Positions 1 through 8,994 of a stretch of DNA of 64,000 nt are shown in pieces. Position 1 is the first letter of the stretch; every line of letters begins with the position of its first letter. Origin of the DNA: Ruegeria_C sp041537925 (lineage in GTDB: Bacteria; Pseudomonadota; Alphaproteobacteria; Rhodobacterales; Rhodobacteraceae). The position numbers were made by a program, and so were the translations under genes. The notes beneath the pieces were generated by a model. That model was not told the origin of the DNA, did no database searches, and worked only from the letters and a program-made list of their open reading frames with translations. The stretch is from the NCBI RefSeq assembly GCF_041537925.1, contig NZ_JBGOSH010000007.1:62001-126000 (forward strand). The letters run 5' to 3'.

Positions 1-1027
1 CGGACTTGGGCGGCGATACGTCCAGTTCGACCGTCAGTGCGCCCGATGCGATATCGTCCAGTGCGGTCTGAACTTGTGCCTGTACATCGTCCGGCACCTT
101 GTCAGCCAGATCATAGTAGGGGGCAATGCTGGTGCCGCCTTCGGCCACGCCGCGCCAGATGATCTCGGTATTGCCCTCAAACGGTTTGCCATCGGCCTTA
201 TTAGCCCACCATTCATCTACAACCCATTTCACGTCAGGGTCCCAATTCGCCAGCGAACTGGACAGGATCGTGGACGGAGAATAGTGATGGTCGTCTCCAA
301 AGTTCGAGAAGCACAGAATACCGGCCTCTTCACAGGGCTGAAAATTTCCAGCCAGCTGGTAAATGATGTCCGCGCCGGTTGAGATTTGCGCCGAGGTCAT
401 TTCCGAGGCCTTTCCCGGATCATACCAGCTTTCGATAAAGGCGACCTTTTGCTTGATTTCGGGATTGACCGATTTAGCCCCCGCGAAAAAGGCATTGATC
501 AGGTCGTTAATGTCATCGGCAGGATATGTGCCGACAACTCCCAACGTGTTGGAACCAGTTAGATTGCCTGCAAGAATTCCCAGCGCATAGGCTGATTCAT
601 GCACGCGCTTGTAGACCCAGTACTGGTTGCCCCCTAAACCTTCATTGCCTGAACCCACCACGACAAACATGATTTCAGGAAACTCATCCTTTAGTTTTTT
701 CACCTGATCGGAATAGGTCGAATGCGCCCAGATGATGTCATACTCACCCGACTCAGCGAACAGGCGCATCGCATCGCCTGCGTCATCGCCCCAGAGCGGA
801 TCGGTATACTGCCAGCTGATATCCAGTCCGTGCGGCTTTGCCTCTTTTGCCCGCTCCAGCGACTGGATGAGGGTACCGTCCCAGCTGGATTCGATACCTG
901 CCGACAATATGACGGCGATGTTCAGATCCTCGGGGTTCTCAGCAGCCGCGAACTGTGTCGAGGCCAGAAACGTACCCAGCCCAAAAGTCAGAGCACTGGC
1001 GGATTTCAGAAATGTTCTTTTTCGCAT
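1..1027 (-). CDS. BMP-family ABC transporter substrate-binding protein (3' end outside window)
   Basis: Reading leftwards from an ATG at 1027, the frame stays open to the window edge (342 codons). It starts with a signal peptide (MRKRTFLKSASALTFG, then a hydrophobic stretch ending FAAA) with a weak twin-arginine look. Next comes the BMP/Med pattern: NIAVILSAGIESSWDGT, then a region reading FVVVGSGNEGLGGNQYWVYK and a Y-x-L-G-x-L-A-G segment. Family members are periplasmic binding proteins of importers for nucleosides and related small molecules. It lies 28 bases behind the reductase and on the same strand as the Rieske pair, so it probably supplies the oxygenase substrate. Permease and ATPase genes would be expected just left of the window. 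The substrate is not readable from sequence. Confidence 0.85.
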   Translation of the reverse strand, partial: MRKRTFLKSASALTFGLGTFLASTQFAAAENPEDLNIAVILSAGIESSWDGTLIQSLERAKEAKPHGLDISWQYTDPLWGDDAGDAMRLFAESGEYDIIWAHSTYSDQVKKLKDEFPEIMFVVVGSGNEGLGGNQYWVYKRVHESAYALGILAGNLTGSNTLGVVGTYPADDINDLINAFFAGAKSVNPEIKQKVAFIESWYDPGKASEMTSAQISTGADIIYQLAGNFQPCEEAGILCFSNFGDDHHYSPSTILSSSLANWDPDVKWVVDEWWANKADGKPFEGNTEIIWRGVAEGGTSIAPYYDLADKVPDDVQAQVQTALDDIASGALTVELDVSPPKS

Positions 1028-1055
1028 TGCTTTCGTTCCCTGTTATTTGTGGATG

Positions 1056-2018
1056 TCATAGATCCAGAACCAGTAGGTCCGAATGCGCCCGTGAACAGCA
1101 CACCGTCATCTGGTCGTTTTCTGCGTGTTCTTCATCCGTCAGCACGTAGTCCCGGTGATCCGGCGTACCTTCGAGGACTTTGGTGATGCAGGTACCGCAG
1201 ATGCCCTGCTCACATGATTTGGGGATGTCGAATCCCATCTCTTCCAGCACATCGATGGCAACCCGGTCAGCCGGGATATCGACAACCTCGCCAGTGCTCG
1301 CGACCTTGATCTTGAATGCGCGGTCATCGCTATCCATTGCAGGCGGATCGACCGCGAAATACTCGCGATGGACAGCCTCGGACGGCCAGCCTTTGTGGAC
1401 CGCGTCCAACACCGCATCCATGAACCCGGCCGGGCCGCAGACATACAGGTGCGTTCCCGGGTCCGGAGCCTGGCTCAGCCCCGCAATGTCGAATTTCTGA
1501 TCCTCGTCCCCGTCATCGAAATGCAGATGCACCCGCTCTGAGAATTCCGAGGCCTGCAGGTCTTCGCGAAAGGCCATGCGCTCTTTGGTTCGGGCGCAGT
1601 AGTGCAATTCGAAAGACGTACAATTCGCATGCAACGCCTGTGCCATTGACAGGATCGGAGTGATGCCAATGCCACCTGCGATCAACAGGGAATGCTCGGC
1701 CTTGTCCGATAGTGCGAAATGGTTACGAGGATCGCTGATCTCGAGGCACTCGCCGACATCCAACTGGTGCACGGCCTCGGAGCCGCCCCTGCCGTCGGTT
1801 TCTCGCAGCACACCCAGACAATAGCGGTGCGTCTCGGATGGATCGTTGCACAGAGAATACTGACGGATCACGCCATCCTGTAGATGGATATCGATATGGG
1901 ATCCGGCGGTGAATGAGGGCAAGGGCTTCCCATCCGCCGCGACCAGTTCCAGCCCGGCGATATCCTGCGCCAGAACGGACTTTTCTCTGATTTCCACCGT
2001 GATAAGGGTGACCGTCAT
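1056..2018 (-). CDS. PDR/VanB-type ferredoxin reductase (FMN/NAD/2Fe-2S) for the Rieske oxygenase
   Basis: A 320-residue electron-transfer flavoprotein with three domains in order. A flavin-binding barrel comes first with R-Q-Y-S-L near residue 53. An NAD-binding domain follows (AGGIGITPILSMA, then CGPAGFMDAVL). A C-terminal plant-type 2Fe-2S ferredoxin has C269-x4-C274-x2-C277-x29-C307. Length and order match phthalate dioxygenase reductase and VanB. It takes electrons from NAD(P)H to the neighbouring Rieske oxygenase, whose stop lies 16 bases upstream, so the two are almost certainly co-transcribed partners. Confidence 0.93.
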   Translation of the reverse strand: MTVTLITVEIREKSVLAQDIAGLELVAADGKPLPSFTAGSHIDIHLQDGVIRQYSLCNDPSETHRYCLGVLRETDGRGGSEAVHQLDVGECLEISDPRNHFALSDKAEHSLLIAGGIGITPILSMAQALHANCTSFELHYCARTKERMAFREDLQASEFSERVHLHFDDGDEDQKFDIAGLSQAPDPGTHLYVCGPAGFMDAVLDAVHKGWPSEAVHREYFAVDPPAMDSDDRAFKIKVASTGEVVDIPADRVAIDVLEEMGFDIPKSCEQGICGTCITKVLEGTPDHRDYVLTDEEHAENDQMTVCCSRAHSDLLVLDL

Positions 2019-2033
2019 CGTTGCTCTTTCTGA

Positions 2034-3089
2034 TTAACTTGCGATCGGAGCGCCGAGGCCGAATTTCTTGACCAACGCACGCCGGTAATCCATGGAAATC
2101 CGGTCCGCAGGAATGTGCATTTCTTCGGTCAGATCCAGTGGCAGATCCTCGGGGTGCTGGCCTTCGACCAGAGGTTTGTCCTCTTCGTTGATCTGAGAGG
2201 ATTCCTTGACCAGATACTCTGCATTCGGCTCTTCCGTGTTGTCAGTAATGATCTGGAACAGCTTCGATTCATGAGCCGAAACCGGGCAGACCGTATCGGC
2301 GATGATCTGCACATAATCGCTGTCGACCGGCCTGATGTAGATGGCGGTGCTGAACGGGAATGTTAGTTCGTAGGTATAGACCACCTCGCGATCATCGGCC
2401 TCCACCCCGTCCGGAAAGCGGTTCCCGCCTTCCAGATAAGGCATGTCGAAGGTCAGCCCGTAGTCGGTTTCATGAACTTTATACAGCGGCAACGGCGCGG
2501 GGGTTTCGTTTCCGAACGTACCGCCGTGCACAAACGGGAAATGGGCCAGATCGTTAAAGTTTTCGACATGCCGACTGGCTGCAGCCATCCAGGTGCCGGA
2601 CGGAATGAAGTTTAGCTTGATGCTGGGGTCATCCAACATCTCCCATGTTGGCAGAGTCCAGTTTGGCTCGCCGCTCAGGCAGGCCCATACGATGCCGTAT
2701 CTCTCTTCGCTCAGAACGGAATACAGACGCATCTTGGGCGGAATCTTCGCATTCTGGTGCGGCATTGAGGGAATCTTGGTGCACTGGCCGGAATGATCGA
2801 AACACAGACCGTGCATCGGACAAACCAGGTTATCGTCGCGAACCCACCCAGCACTCAGCCGTGTTCCGCGATGGGGACAAATGTCGCGCGCCACCGACAC
2901 GCCTTGAGACGTGCGGTAGACAACCAGATCCACATCCAGCAACCGTGCCTTTTCAGGTTCGTCCTGAATTTCATGCGCATAAGCGATGGGATGCCAAAAG
3001 TTGCACAGAATGCGCCAATCGTTTTCGTCAAAGGTGCAATTGCGCGGCAAATCACTTGCGAATTTTGAGTGATTTACGGACTGGAACAT
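2034..3089 (-). CDS. Rieske 2Fe-2S aromatic-ring-hydroxylating/demethylating oxygenase, alpha subunit
   Basis: A 351-residue oxygenase component if it starts at the ATG at 3089 (MFQSVNHSKF). A further in-frame ATG 34 codons upstream gives a peptide without family character. The Rieske cluster ligands are visible: C71-P-H73 and C90-P-M-H93, separated by 16 residues. The mononuclear iron site is N-D180-L-A-H183-F-P-F-V-H188. The size and single-subunit layout fit VanA-like or other phthalate-family monooxygenases, many of which O- or N-demethylate. The reductase follows directly and a BMP binding protein comes next, so the unit is uptake plus oxidation of a small molecule. The substrate is unknown; demethylation of an N- or O-methylated compound is only a hypothesis. 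Confidence 0.92.
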   Translation of the reverse strand: MFQSVNHSKFASDLPRNCTFDENDWRILCNFWHPIAYAHEIQDEPEKARLLDVDLVVYRTSQGVSVARDICPHRGTRLSAGWVRDDNLVCPMHGLCFDHSGQCTKIPSMPHQNAKIPPKMRLYSVLSEERYGIVWACLSGEPNWTLPTWEMLDDPSIKLNFIPSGTWMAAASRHVENFNDLAHFPFVHGGTFGNETPAPLPLYKVHETDYGLTFDMPYLEGGNRFPDGVEADDREVVYTYELTFPFSTAIYIRPVDSDYVQIIADTVCPVSAHESKLFQIITDNTEEPNAEYLVKESSQINEEDKPLVEGQHPEDLPLDLTEEMHIPADRISMDYRRALVKKFGLGAPIAS

Positions 3090-3318
3090 GGCTGGCACTC
3101 CGGGCTGGCGGCTTTTTTCCGCGGGTGGCTGAGGGTGATGACACCCACACTGTGTTTGCTCAAGATCAATAAATACATGACAGAAAATCATCTAAAATTG
3201 ACTGTAATGAATAAAACCGTCATATTTCATGCATGTTCTCTAAACCAGCAACGCCGCCAGCATTCAGACTGGTGGTTGCATCCTTCTGATCGTTAATCCG
3301 AGTCGCGATACCTGGCAC
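3090..3318. promoter_or_regulatory. Divergent promoter region between Rieske operon and AraC gene
   Basis: About 230 bases without a convincing gene. The stretch 3165-3240 is clearly AT-richer than its surroundings, as expected for two back-to-back promoters. I could not define a specific AraC site. Confidence 0.5.
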
Positions 3319-4158
3319 ATGGACCAACTCATCAATCAGATCCGGGGCTACTCTTTCGGGGGGATGACCTATGAAAAGGGCGGCCTCTTCGGCCCGATCA
3401 TGCGCCCCTACCTCTCGGTGATTGTCATCGAAAGCGGCAGCTGCACGATGCGCTCGGATGCTGGGAGTGTAACTGTCCGCTCCGGTCAGGCCGGTGTTCT
3501 GGCTGGGCGCAAACGGTTCGAATTCGACTACCTCAGAGGAGAGAGTACAACCGTAAGCTGGTGCGAGGGGTTTCTCCCAGACATAGACCCGCCAGTATTC
3601 GAGGCGCAGTTCACGCATTTCGAACCAATCCCGATATCGGAGCGGCTCAGACGGTTGCAACGCGTCGGAGTGAGTACCGGCCATGCCTCATCGGCTGACC
3701 TGAATAGCCTGCGCAACGCAATCGGCCTGTCGGTACTTCGCGCTTTTTTGCTAGAAGCGCGTCAAGACGAATCGGAAAAGAAAATGCCTGTGCGCGTTTT
3801 GATGGCCAAACGGTTCATGGACGACAATATCAGCGACGAAACTGTCGTGGTGAACGCCGTAGCACGACATGTTGAAATGTCTCCGCAGCACCTGATTGCT
3901 TCCTTCAAGACGACCATGGGCATTACGCCGGGCAAATATCTCTGGCAGATACGCGCGGCCAGAGCGCGGCAATTGTTGGTTCACACCCGTCTCAGTCACG
4001 CGCAAATCGCTTTTGAGTGCGGTTTCAAAAGCGTGTCCCATTTTTCCAGAAGCCTGAAAGCGCGAATTGGCAATACCCCCAGTCAAATTCGCCGCGAGAT
4101 GGGGTTTGTACAGTCAAGTGAAATGGATACTTCCGTCGAAGAGTTCTTTTTTGATTGA
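3319..4158 (+). CDS. AraC-family transcriptional regulator
   Basis: A 279-residue regulator. The N-terminal part (to about residue 150) looks like a cupin-type sensing domain and carries no recognisable catalytic motif. The C-terminal 100 residues hold the two AraC helix-turn-helix units: VNAVARHVEMSPQHLIASFK and, downstream, HAQIAFECGFKSVSHFSRSLK followed by G-x-T-P-S-x-I-R. The second unit carries the most conserved family signature. It is transcribed away from the Rieske oxygenase operon and is the obvious candidate activator for it, probably responding to the substrate. The gene ends 14 bases before an insertion sequence, which has not cut it. Confidence 0.9.
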   Translation: MDQLINQIRGYSFGGMTYEKGGLFGPIMRPYLSVIVIESGSCTMRSDAGSVTVRSGQAGVLAGRKRFEFDYLRGESTTVSWCEGFLPDIDPPVFEAQFTHFEPIPISERLRRLQRVGVSTGHASSADLNSLRNAIGLSVLRAFLLEARQDESEKKMPVRVLMAKRFMDDNISDETVVVNAVARHVEMSPQHLIASFKTTMGITPGKYLWQIRAARARQLLVHTRLSHAQIAFECGFKSVSHFSRSLKARIGNTPSQIRREMGFVQSSEMDTSVEEFFFD

Positions 4159-4172
4159 CCGGCTAATGAGAG

Positions 4173-5626
4173 GGGAGTGGAAAAATCTTGGGGACCTAAA
4201 TTGATTTCGGTCTATCCTGATGTCTTTGTCGCAGGAGGATTTGGTGTGAAAGTTCGGATCAGGATTGAAACGGAGTTTGGGTGGGGCGAGTGCCGGTCCC
4301 ATGATATTGGCGTCATTGAGCGGTGTTCTATCGATCCGTCGGAAGACGGCCTTGGTATCAGCCTCGCTGAGGGCAAATCGATCTTGAAAGAAGTCCAGCG
4401 TGCTGTTCTCCAGGATCAAGTGGAAGAAATCAGCGAAGTCGCGCGGGTATGCCGTCACTGGCATTCGTATTTGCCTGTGCATGATCGTCGTAAGCGACGT
4501 GTCGATACTCATTTCGGTCGTGTGACTGTCGAAGCGCCTCGGGTCCGGATGTGTATGTGCGGCTTCCCGGGCTTTCCTGCGTTCAAGGCAGCGTATTCTC
4601 CGCTCACGCGGATTTTGAAAGACAATGCCACACCCGAATTTAGGAGGCTTCAAGCCGAACTGGGTGCCCGGCATAGTTTTCGGGAAGCCGCGCGTCTGTT
4701 GAACGAGCTCACACCTTGCGCCACCCAGAACCACGCAACGATCCGGAACCGGCTTGCGTCGGTTGCCAAGGCCCTGGAAGATCGCTGTTGCGAGGAACCG
4801 ACGGATACGGCCATTCAAGCAAAACCTACCGAGGTGACGGTCATTCTAGACAGCGCATATGTTCGTTCACGCCTAAAATATCAAAGGCGAAATTTCGAAG
4901 TCATTGTGGGGTCGATTGAAAGCGAAACAGCTGAAAAACGGCGGTTTGGATTGAACCAGATGGGTGCCGATCACCCGATTGAACACCTGCGGTCCAGCCT
5001 GAAAGCCGCTGGTTGGGAGGATGGCGTTGCAGTCACTGTTCTTTCTGATGGGGATCCCGCGCTGCATCGCTTGATCAGAAACGCAACGGGTGCCGATGTT
5101 CGTCACATACTAGATTGGTGGCATATATCGGCGCGCATCCGACATGTGGAGACAACATTTCAAACGCTGGCATCACACACCGGAACCGAAAGTAGCGCAG
5201 AGATTGCTGCCCTTGTTGGGACACTTCGCTGGCGCATATGGCATGGCCAGACAGACCGAGCACGCGATACGCTTGATGTCTTGTTCCGCTTCGCGATGCG
5301 CGTGCGCGAACACACCCATGGTCAGTCAATCGATGCGGCGCTCTCGGTCGCCTCACGCGCATTGGATCTGAGAACATACTTGAGCCACAACCTTTCAGCC
5401 ATCGCGAACTACGGGCGAAGACGTCAGCAAGGGAAAGCAGTCTCAACTTCAAGGGCAGAAGGCCTCGTAAATGAGATCGCCAATGTGCGCATGGGAAAGA
5501 AACAACGCATGAGATGGTCCCCAAGAGGCGCGCATCGTGTTGCGGTTGTCAGGGCTGCCGTCTTGGATGGAAGGCTTTCACTAGGGCTACTTAGGGCGGC
5601 ATAATCCCCAAAGCTTTTCCACTCCC
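4173..5626. mobile_element. Complete ISKra4-type insertion sequence
   Basis: A 1.45-kb element with imperfect terminal inverted repeats: GGGAGTGGAAAAATCTTGGGG on the left and, on the opposite strand, GGGAGTGGAAAAGCTTTGGGG on the right. One transposase gene lies between. I see no clear target-site duplication. The left end is 14 bases past the AraC stop and the right end 12 bases from the phosphoesterase stop, so it sits between two convergent genes and broke neither. Confidence 0.8.
4246..5604 (+). CDS. ISKra4-family transposase
   Basis: A 452-residue transposase from a GTG at 4246, which sits 7 bases behind a perfect AGGAGG at 4233-4238. An in-frame GTG at 4177 lies inside the terminal repeat and has no ribosome site. 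Family features include VTVILDSAYVRSR, the HILDWWHISARIRHVE segment typical of ISKra4/UPF0236-like transposases, and a C-terminal SRAEGLVNEIANVRMGKKQRMRW region. No stop or frameshift is visible, so the element may be active. Confidence 0.85.
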   Translation: MKVRIRIETEFGWGECRSHDIGVIERCSIDPSEDGLGISLAEGKSILKEVQRAVLQDQVEEISEVARVCRHWHSYLPVHDRRKRRVDTHFGRVTVEAPRVRMCMCGFPGFPAFKAAYSPLTRILKDNATPEFRRLQAELGARHSFREAARLLNELTPCATQNHATIRNRLASVAKALEDRCCEEPTDTAIQAKPTEVTVILDSAYVRSRLKYQRRNFEVIVGSIESETAEKRRFGLNQMGADHPIEHLRSSLKAAGWEDGVAVTVLSDGDPALHRLIRNATGADVRHILDWWHISARIRHVETTFQTLASHTGTESSAEIAALVGTLRWRIWHGQTDRARDTLDVLFRFAMRVREHTHGQSIDAALSVASRALDLRTYLSHNLSAIANYGRRRQQGKAVSTSRAEGLVNEIANVRMGKKQRMRWSPRGAHRVAVVRAAVLDGRLSLGLLRAA

Positions 5627-5638
5627 GTCTTGGGGAGT

Positions 5639-7441
5639 TCAGATTTTCCGGGCGTGTCCTGCGCGGACAGCCTCAAGCAGCGGTCGTGGGTTGTTGCAGC
5701 GGTCAATGGCTCCGTTGCGCACAAAATATCCCCGATCCACATCAACCAGAGTATCGCAGTACACACGCGTGTTTCTGAGCCTTGGCCGAATATCCATCGC
5801 CTCAAGCACCCGTGCGGCGGTCGCATCGTCGTTGGTATGCGGCACGGCTGGATTGTCTCCGGCGACCCGCAGATGTGCCGATGCTTTCAGGCCGTGGACG
5901 GCGGCCGCGTTGTCCATTGCGGTAAGCCGCTCAGCCACAGGATCGGTGTTTCCCACCCGAAAAACCGCACCGACGATTCCGCAGGATTTTGGCATCGCCG
6001 CCAGCGCCGCCAGTTGGTCGGAATCCGTCGCGTTGAACCCGTGGTTGATGACGTGGAAATAGGTGCCCTCGGCCTTGATGTCGTCCTTCGTGCGCATCCG
6101 GGAGATATAGATCGGCAAACCCGTTGCCTGATGCGCCTTGGTCAACAGATCAGCGGAGGCCTCGACATCGCGCCAATTCAGCGAGATTTCCCAGTCCGAC
6201 AGATTACCTGCTTCGGCCGCGATTATGTCCAGCACCGATTTATTGACGCTCCAACCGAACAGCGTTGTCCGGAACCCCAGATGTTTGAGAACGGCCAATC
6301 GCGCGCGCCGCGAAGGATCCAGCAAATCATGGAGCGGGATGCGAATGTCGCGCACGCCCATCTCTTGCAGCGCCAGAAGGTGATAGTCGTTACGCACGGG
6401 CTTGCGGTCAAACTCGTCCAGACCGCCGCTGGGCGGTACTTCCGAGACTTCGGCCCAGTTCTGGCGCAGGTCGAACCCGATCAGCGGGCTGGTGTTCTCT
6501 CGCGGCTCCGGAGCAAGTTTCAGCATCTCACCTGCCGGTTTTTCACCTAGTGCCAACTCGGCCCCGTTCGTGCGCACAAATCTGGTGACGTGACCGTTTT
6601 CGTAGACGTTCACCACAAAGTACCCCAGCTTGGCGGCGTCATCGCGTCCAAATTCGCTGCCTTCGGGAGGGATCGCGCGCAACATTTCCGAATAATCCTG
6701 CCGAACAAAGCTGGTGGCCGGAGCAAGGTAGAAATCCGTCTCGCCATAACGATCATACCAGAAGTTATGGGCATGGCCCGAGAACATGGCCTCGACCCCA
6801 TGCTTTTCAAGCAACCCCAGCAACCAGCCCCTGCCCGGCTGATCGGTATTGTCGTAGTGATCCAGTTCTTCGGGGTGACACAGATAGGCCGGGTGATGCA
6901 GCATCAACATGACGCGCTGGCTGCTGGCCGCAGCAAGTTCGGATTCAACCCATTGCATCTGATCCGCCTCGGCCTGAAGACCAGAATTGATCAGTTGTGC
7001 ATTCAACAGAATGAAGCGTATCCCACCCTGTTCGAAGCTGTGGAAATGGGCACCAAACTCACCTTCCCAGGCATCGATCATTTCGGGCGTAGTCGGACTG
7101 GCCGGCCCGCCGCTAATCGGCGTGTCACCGATGTCATGGTTTCCCGGCAGAACATGGATCGGCACGGACAAGTCGGACACGATCTTGCGATACGCGTTCG
7201 CGGCATGTGCGTAAAGTTCCCCGGTTTCAGGAACCGGATGCAGAAGGTCGCCGAGATGAATGACAAAGTCCACTTCTCTACGATTGATATCTGCGACCAC
7301 AAATCGAAATCGTCGATTGGCACGAGCGTTCACCGGAAAGGGTGAATTGCAACTATCTTCATCCGGATTGACATGCGTGTCTGAGATGACGGCAAAGCTG
7401 TATTCAAAGCGCCCCAAACCCGGCGCATTCACGTTGACCAT
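5639..7441 (-). CDS. Calcineurin-like metallophosphoesterase with a long uncharacterised C-terminal domain
   Basis: A 600-residue protein. The first 270 residues carry all the metal-binding motifs of class III cyclic-nucleotide-type phosphoesterases: S-D21-T-H23, HLGDLLH, LPGNHD, LMLHHP and FSGHAHNFW. The remaining 330 residues are unusual. They read like an alternating strand-helix (barrel-like) domain that I cannot assign, with stretches such as MGVRDIRIPLHDLLDP and GLPIYISRMRTKDD. No signal peptide is seen, so it is probably cytoplasmic. It lies last in the ROK-tctB-tctA operon, 32 bases after tctA. It may hydrolyse a phosphodiester made from, or imported with, the transported substrate. 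The stop codon is only 12 bases from the IS end. Confidence 0.85.
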   Translation of the reverse strand: MVNVNAPGLGRFEYSFAVISDTHVNPDEDSCNSPFPVNARANRRFRFVVADINRREVDFVIHLGDLLHPVPETGELYAHAANAYRKIVSDLSVPIHVLPGNHDIGDTPISGGPASPTTPEMIDAWEGEFGAHFHSFEQGGIRFILLNAQLINSGLQAEADQMQWVESELAAASSQRVMLMLHHPAYLCHPEELDHYDNTDQPGRGWLLGLLEKHGVEAMFSGHAHNFWYDRYGETDFYLAPATSFVRQDYSEMLRAIPPEGSEFGRDDAAKLGYFVVNVYENGHVTRFVRTNGAELALGEKPAGEMLKLAPEPRENTSPLIGFDLRQNWAEVSEVPPSGGLDEFDRKPVRNDYHLLALQEMGVRDIRIPLHDLLDPSRRARLAVLKHLGFRTTLFGWSVNKSVLDIIAAEAGNLSDWEISLNWRDVEASADLLTKAHQATGLPIYISRMRTKDDIKAEGTYFHVINHGFNATDSDQLAALAAMPKSCGIVGAVFRVGNTDPVAERLTAMDNAAAVHGLKASAHLRVAGDNPAVPHTNDDATAARVLEAMDIRPRLRNTRVYCDTLVDVDRGYFVRNGAIDRCNNPRPLLEAVRAGHARKI

Positions 7442-7473
7442 TATTGCGTTCCTCGTTCTTTAAATCGTTCGGA

Positions 7474-8982
7474 TCAGCCGCCGGTTGTAAGGACCGATGC
7501 CTGTCCTGTTCGCGACGCACGAATGCGAGATCGGATCAGCACAAATATCGACAACGCTGTCAGCATCCAGAACAGCCAGCAAATCGCATTACGGACAAAG
7601 ATCGACAGGCTGCCATCAGACAACAGCAGTGACTGACGGAAATTGTCCTCAAGAAGCGGCCCAAGAACGAAGGCAATCAGAAACGGAGCAACCGGGATAT
7701 CAAGCCGTAGCATCGCGAATCCAACAAGCCCCATGCACAGCATCACCAGGATGTCGAACAGGTTGTTGTTCACCGCATAGGCGCCATAAACGCACAGGGT
7801 GAAGACGATCGGGTACAGGATGCGGTTTGGGATCAACGCAACGCGGCTAAAAGTCTTGATGGCGACCTTACCCACGATGAACAGATAGGCTGAGCTCAGC
7901 AATATCCCCATGAACAGCGCGTAGATCATCGGCAGGTTTTCCGCGAAAAGGATAGGTCCCGGACGCAAGCCGTGGATCATGAACGCACCCAAAATGACCG
8001 CCGTGATCACGTCCCCTGGCACGCCGAGCGCCAGCAGCGGGATCATGGTGGCTCCGGCCACGCCGTTGTTCCCGGCCTCGGCAGCGGCAACACCCTCGGG
8101 CTCACCCTTACCAAAGTTTTCCGGGTTCTTCGAATTTCTTCGCGCCTCGCTGTAGCTCAGGAAAGCCGCCGGAGCGCCACCGATGCCGGGAATTGCGCCC
8201 AGAATAACACCGATAAAGCTGCCGCGAATAACCGACTTCAACGTCTTGCGGAATTCAGCAAAACTTGCGCCGTTGCCCAGTTCCTGACGCTGCGCTCCTG
8301 CCGGCCGCGCACGGCGTGTTGCGCGATCAAGGATTTCGGGGATGGCGAACAGGCCAATGAGCACCGGAATAAAGTTCAGACCGGACATCAGTTCGTAATT
8401 GCCAAAGATGAACCTGTTGGTTCCATAAATCAGATCAAGCCCCACTGTTGCCAGCATCAGGCCCAGACAGGCAGACAGAATGCCTTTGGTCAGGCTTGGC
8501 CCGGCAACACCTGCGATGATTGTCAGCGAAAAGACGATCAGAGTGAAAAACTCCGGCGGGCCGAAGCGCAGTGCAAAAGTCGCCAGAAAACCGGCGAACA
8601 GGATCAGTGCAATATTGGAAATCAAGTCGGCCACGCAGGATGCGTAAAGCGCAATGTCCAACGCCTTTCGTGCCTGCCCTTTCTGCGCCAGCGGATATCC
8701 GTCGAGAATGGTACATGAAGCCGCGGGTGTTCCCGGCGTCTTAATCAGGATTGCCGTCAGGGACCCGCCGTATAAGCCTCCCTTGTACACACCAAGCAGC
8801 AGCAGAATGCCGGTTACGGGTTGCATGGTGAATGTGAATGGCAGGGCCAGCGCTACACCCATTGGCGTAGTCATTCCCGGTATCGCGCCAATGATGGTGC
8901 CAATCAGAACACCGATGCCGATTACCAGAATGTTCTCGACGCTGAAGAACAACTGAAAGGCTATTGATAAATTCTCGATCAT
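7474..8982 (-). CDS. tctA: Tripartite tricarboxylate transporter large permease TctA
   Basis: A 502-residue integral membrane protein of about 12 hydrophobic segments. It has the signature regions of the TctA family near the start (GTIIGAIPGMTTPMGVALALPF and YKGGLYGGSLTAILIKTPGTPA) and the repeat-related GAIPGIGGAPAAFLSYSEA segment in the middle. It forms the channel of a secondary, binding-protein-dependent importer for carboxylates and related anions. It follows tctB after 12 bases and precedes the phosphoesterase. Its binding protein is encoded divergently at 10.8 kb. The neighbouring choline-sulfatase suggests a sulfated or carboxylated small substrate rather than citrate. Confidence 0.95.
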   Translation of the reverse strand: MIENLSIAFQLFFSVENILVIGIGVLIGTIIGAIPGMTTPMGVALALPFTFTMQPVTGILLLLGVYKGGLYGGSLTAILIKTPGTPAASCTILDGYPLAQKGQARKALDIALYASCVADLISNIALILFAGFLATFALRFGPPEFFTLIVFSLTIIAGVAGPSLTKGILSACLGLMLATVGLDLIYGTNRFIFGNYELMSGLNFIPVLIGLFAIPEILDRATRRARPAGAQRQELGNGASFAEFRKTLKSVIRGSFIGVILGAIPGIGGAPAAFLSYSEARRNSKNPENFGKGEPEGVAAAEAGNNGVAGATMIPLLALGVPGDVITAVILGAFMIHGLRPGPILFAENLPMIYALFMGILLSSAYLFIVGKVAIKTFSRVALIPNRILYPIVFTLCVYGAYAVNNNLFDILVMLCMGLVGFAMLRLDIPVAPFLIAFVLGPLLEDNFRQSLLLSDGSLSIFVRNAICWLFWMLTALSIFVLIRSRIRASRTGQASVLTTGG

Positions 8983-8994
8983 TTTCGGTTCTCC

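Noticed and set aside
4114..4818. A 234-codon minus-strand frame across the ISKra4 left end
   Set aside because: It spans the IS boundary and the end of the AraC gene, so it cannot be an old gene; the transposase frame explains the region.
5630..6550. A 306-codon plus-strand frame opposite the phosphoesterase
   Set aside because: All catalytic motifs lie in the minus-strand frame; the plus-strand peptide is low-complexity His/Arg-rich shadow.
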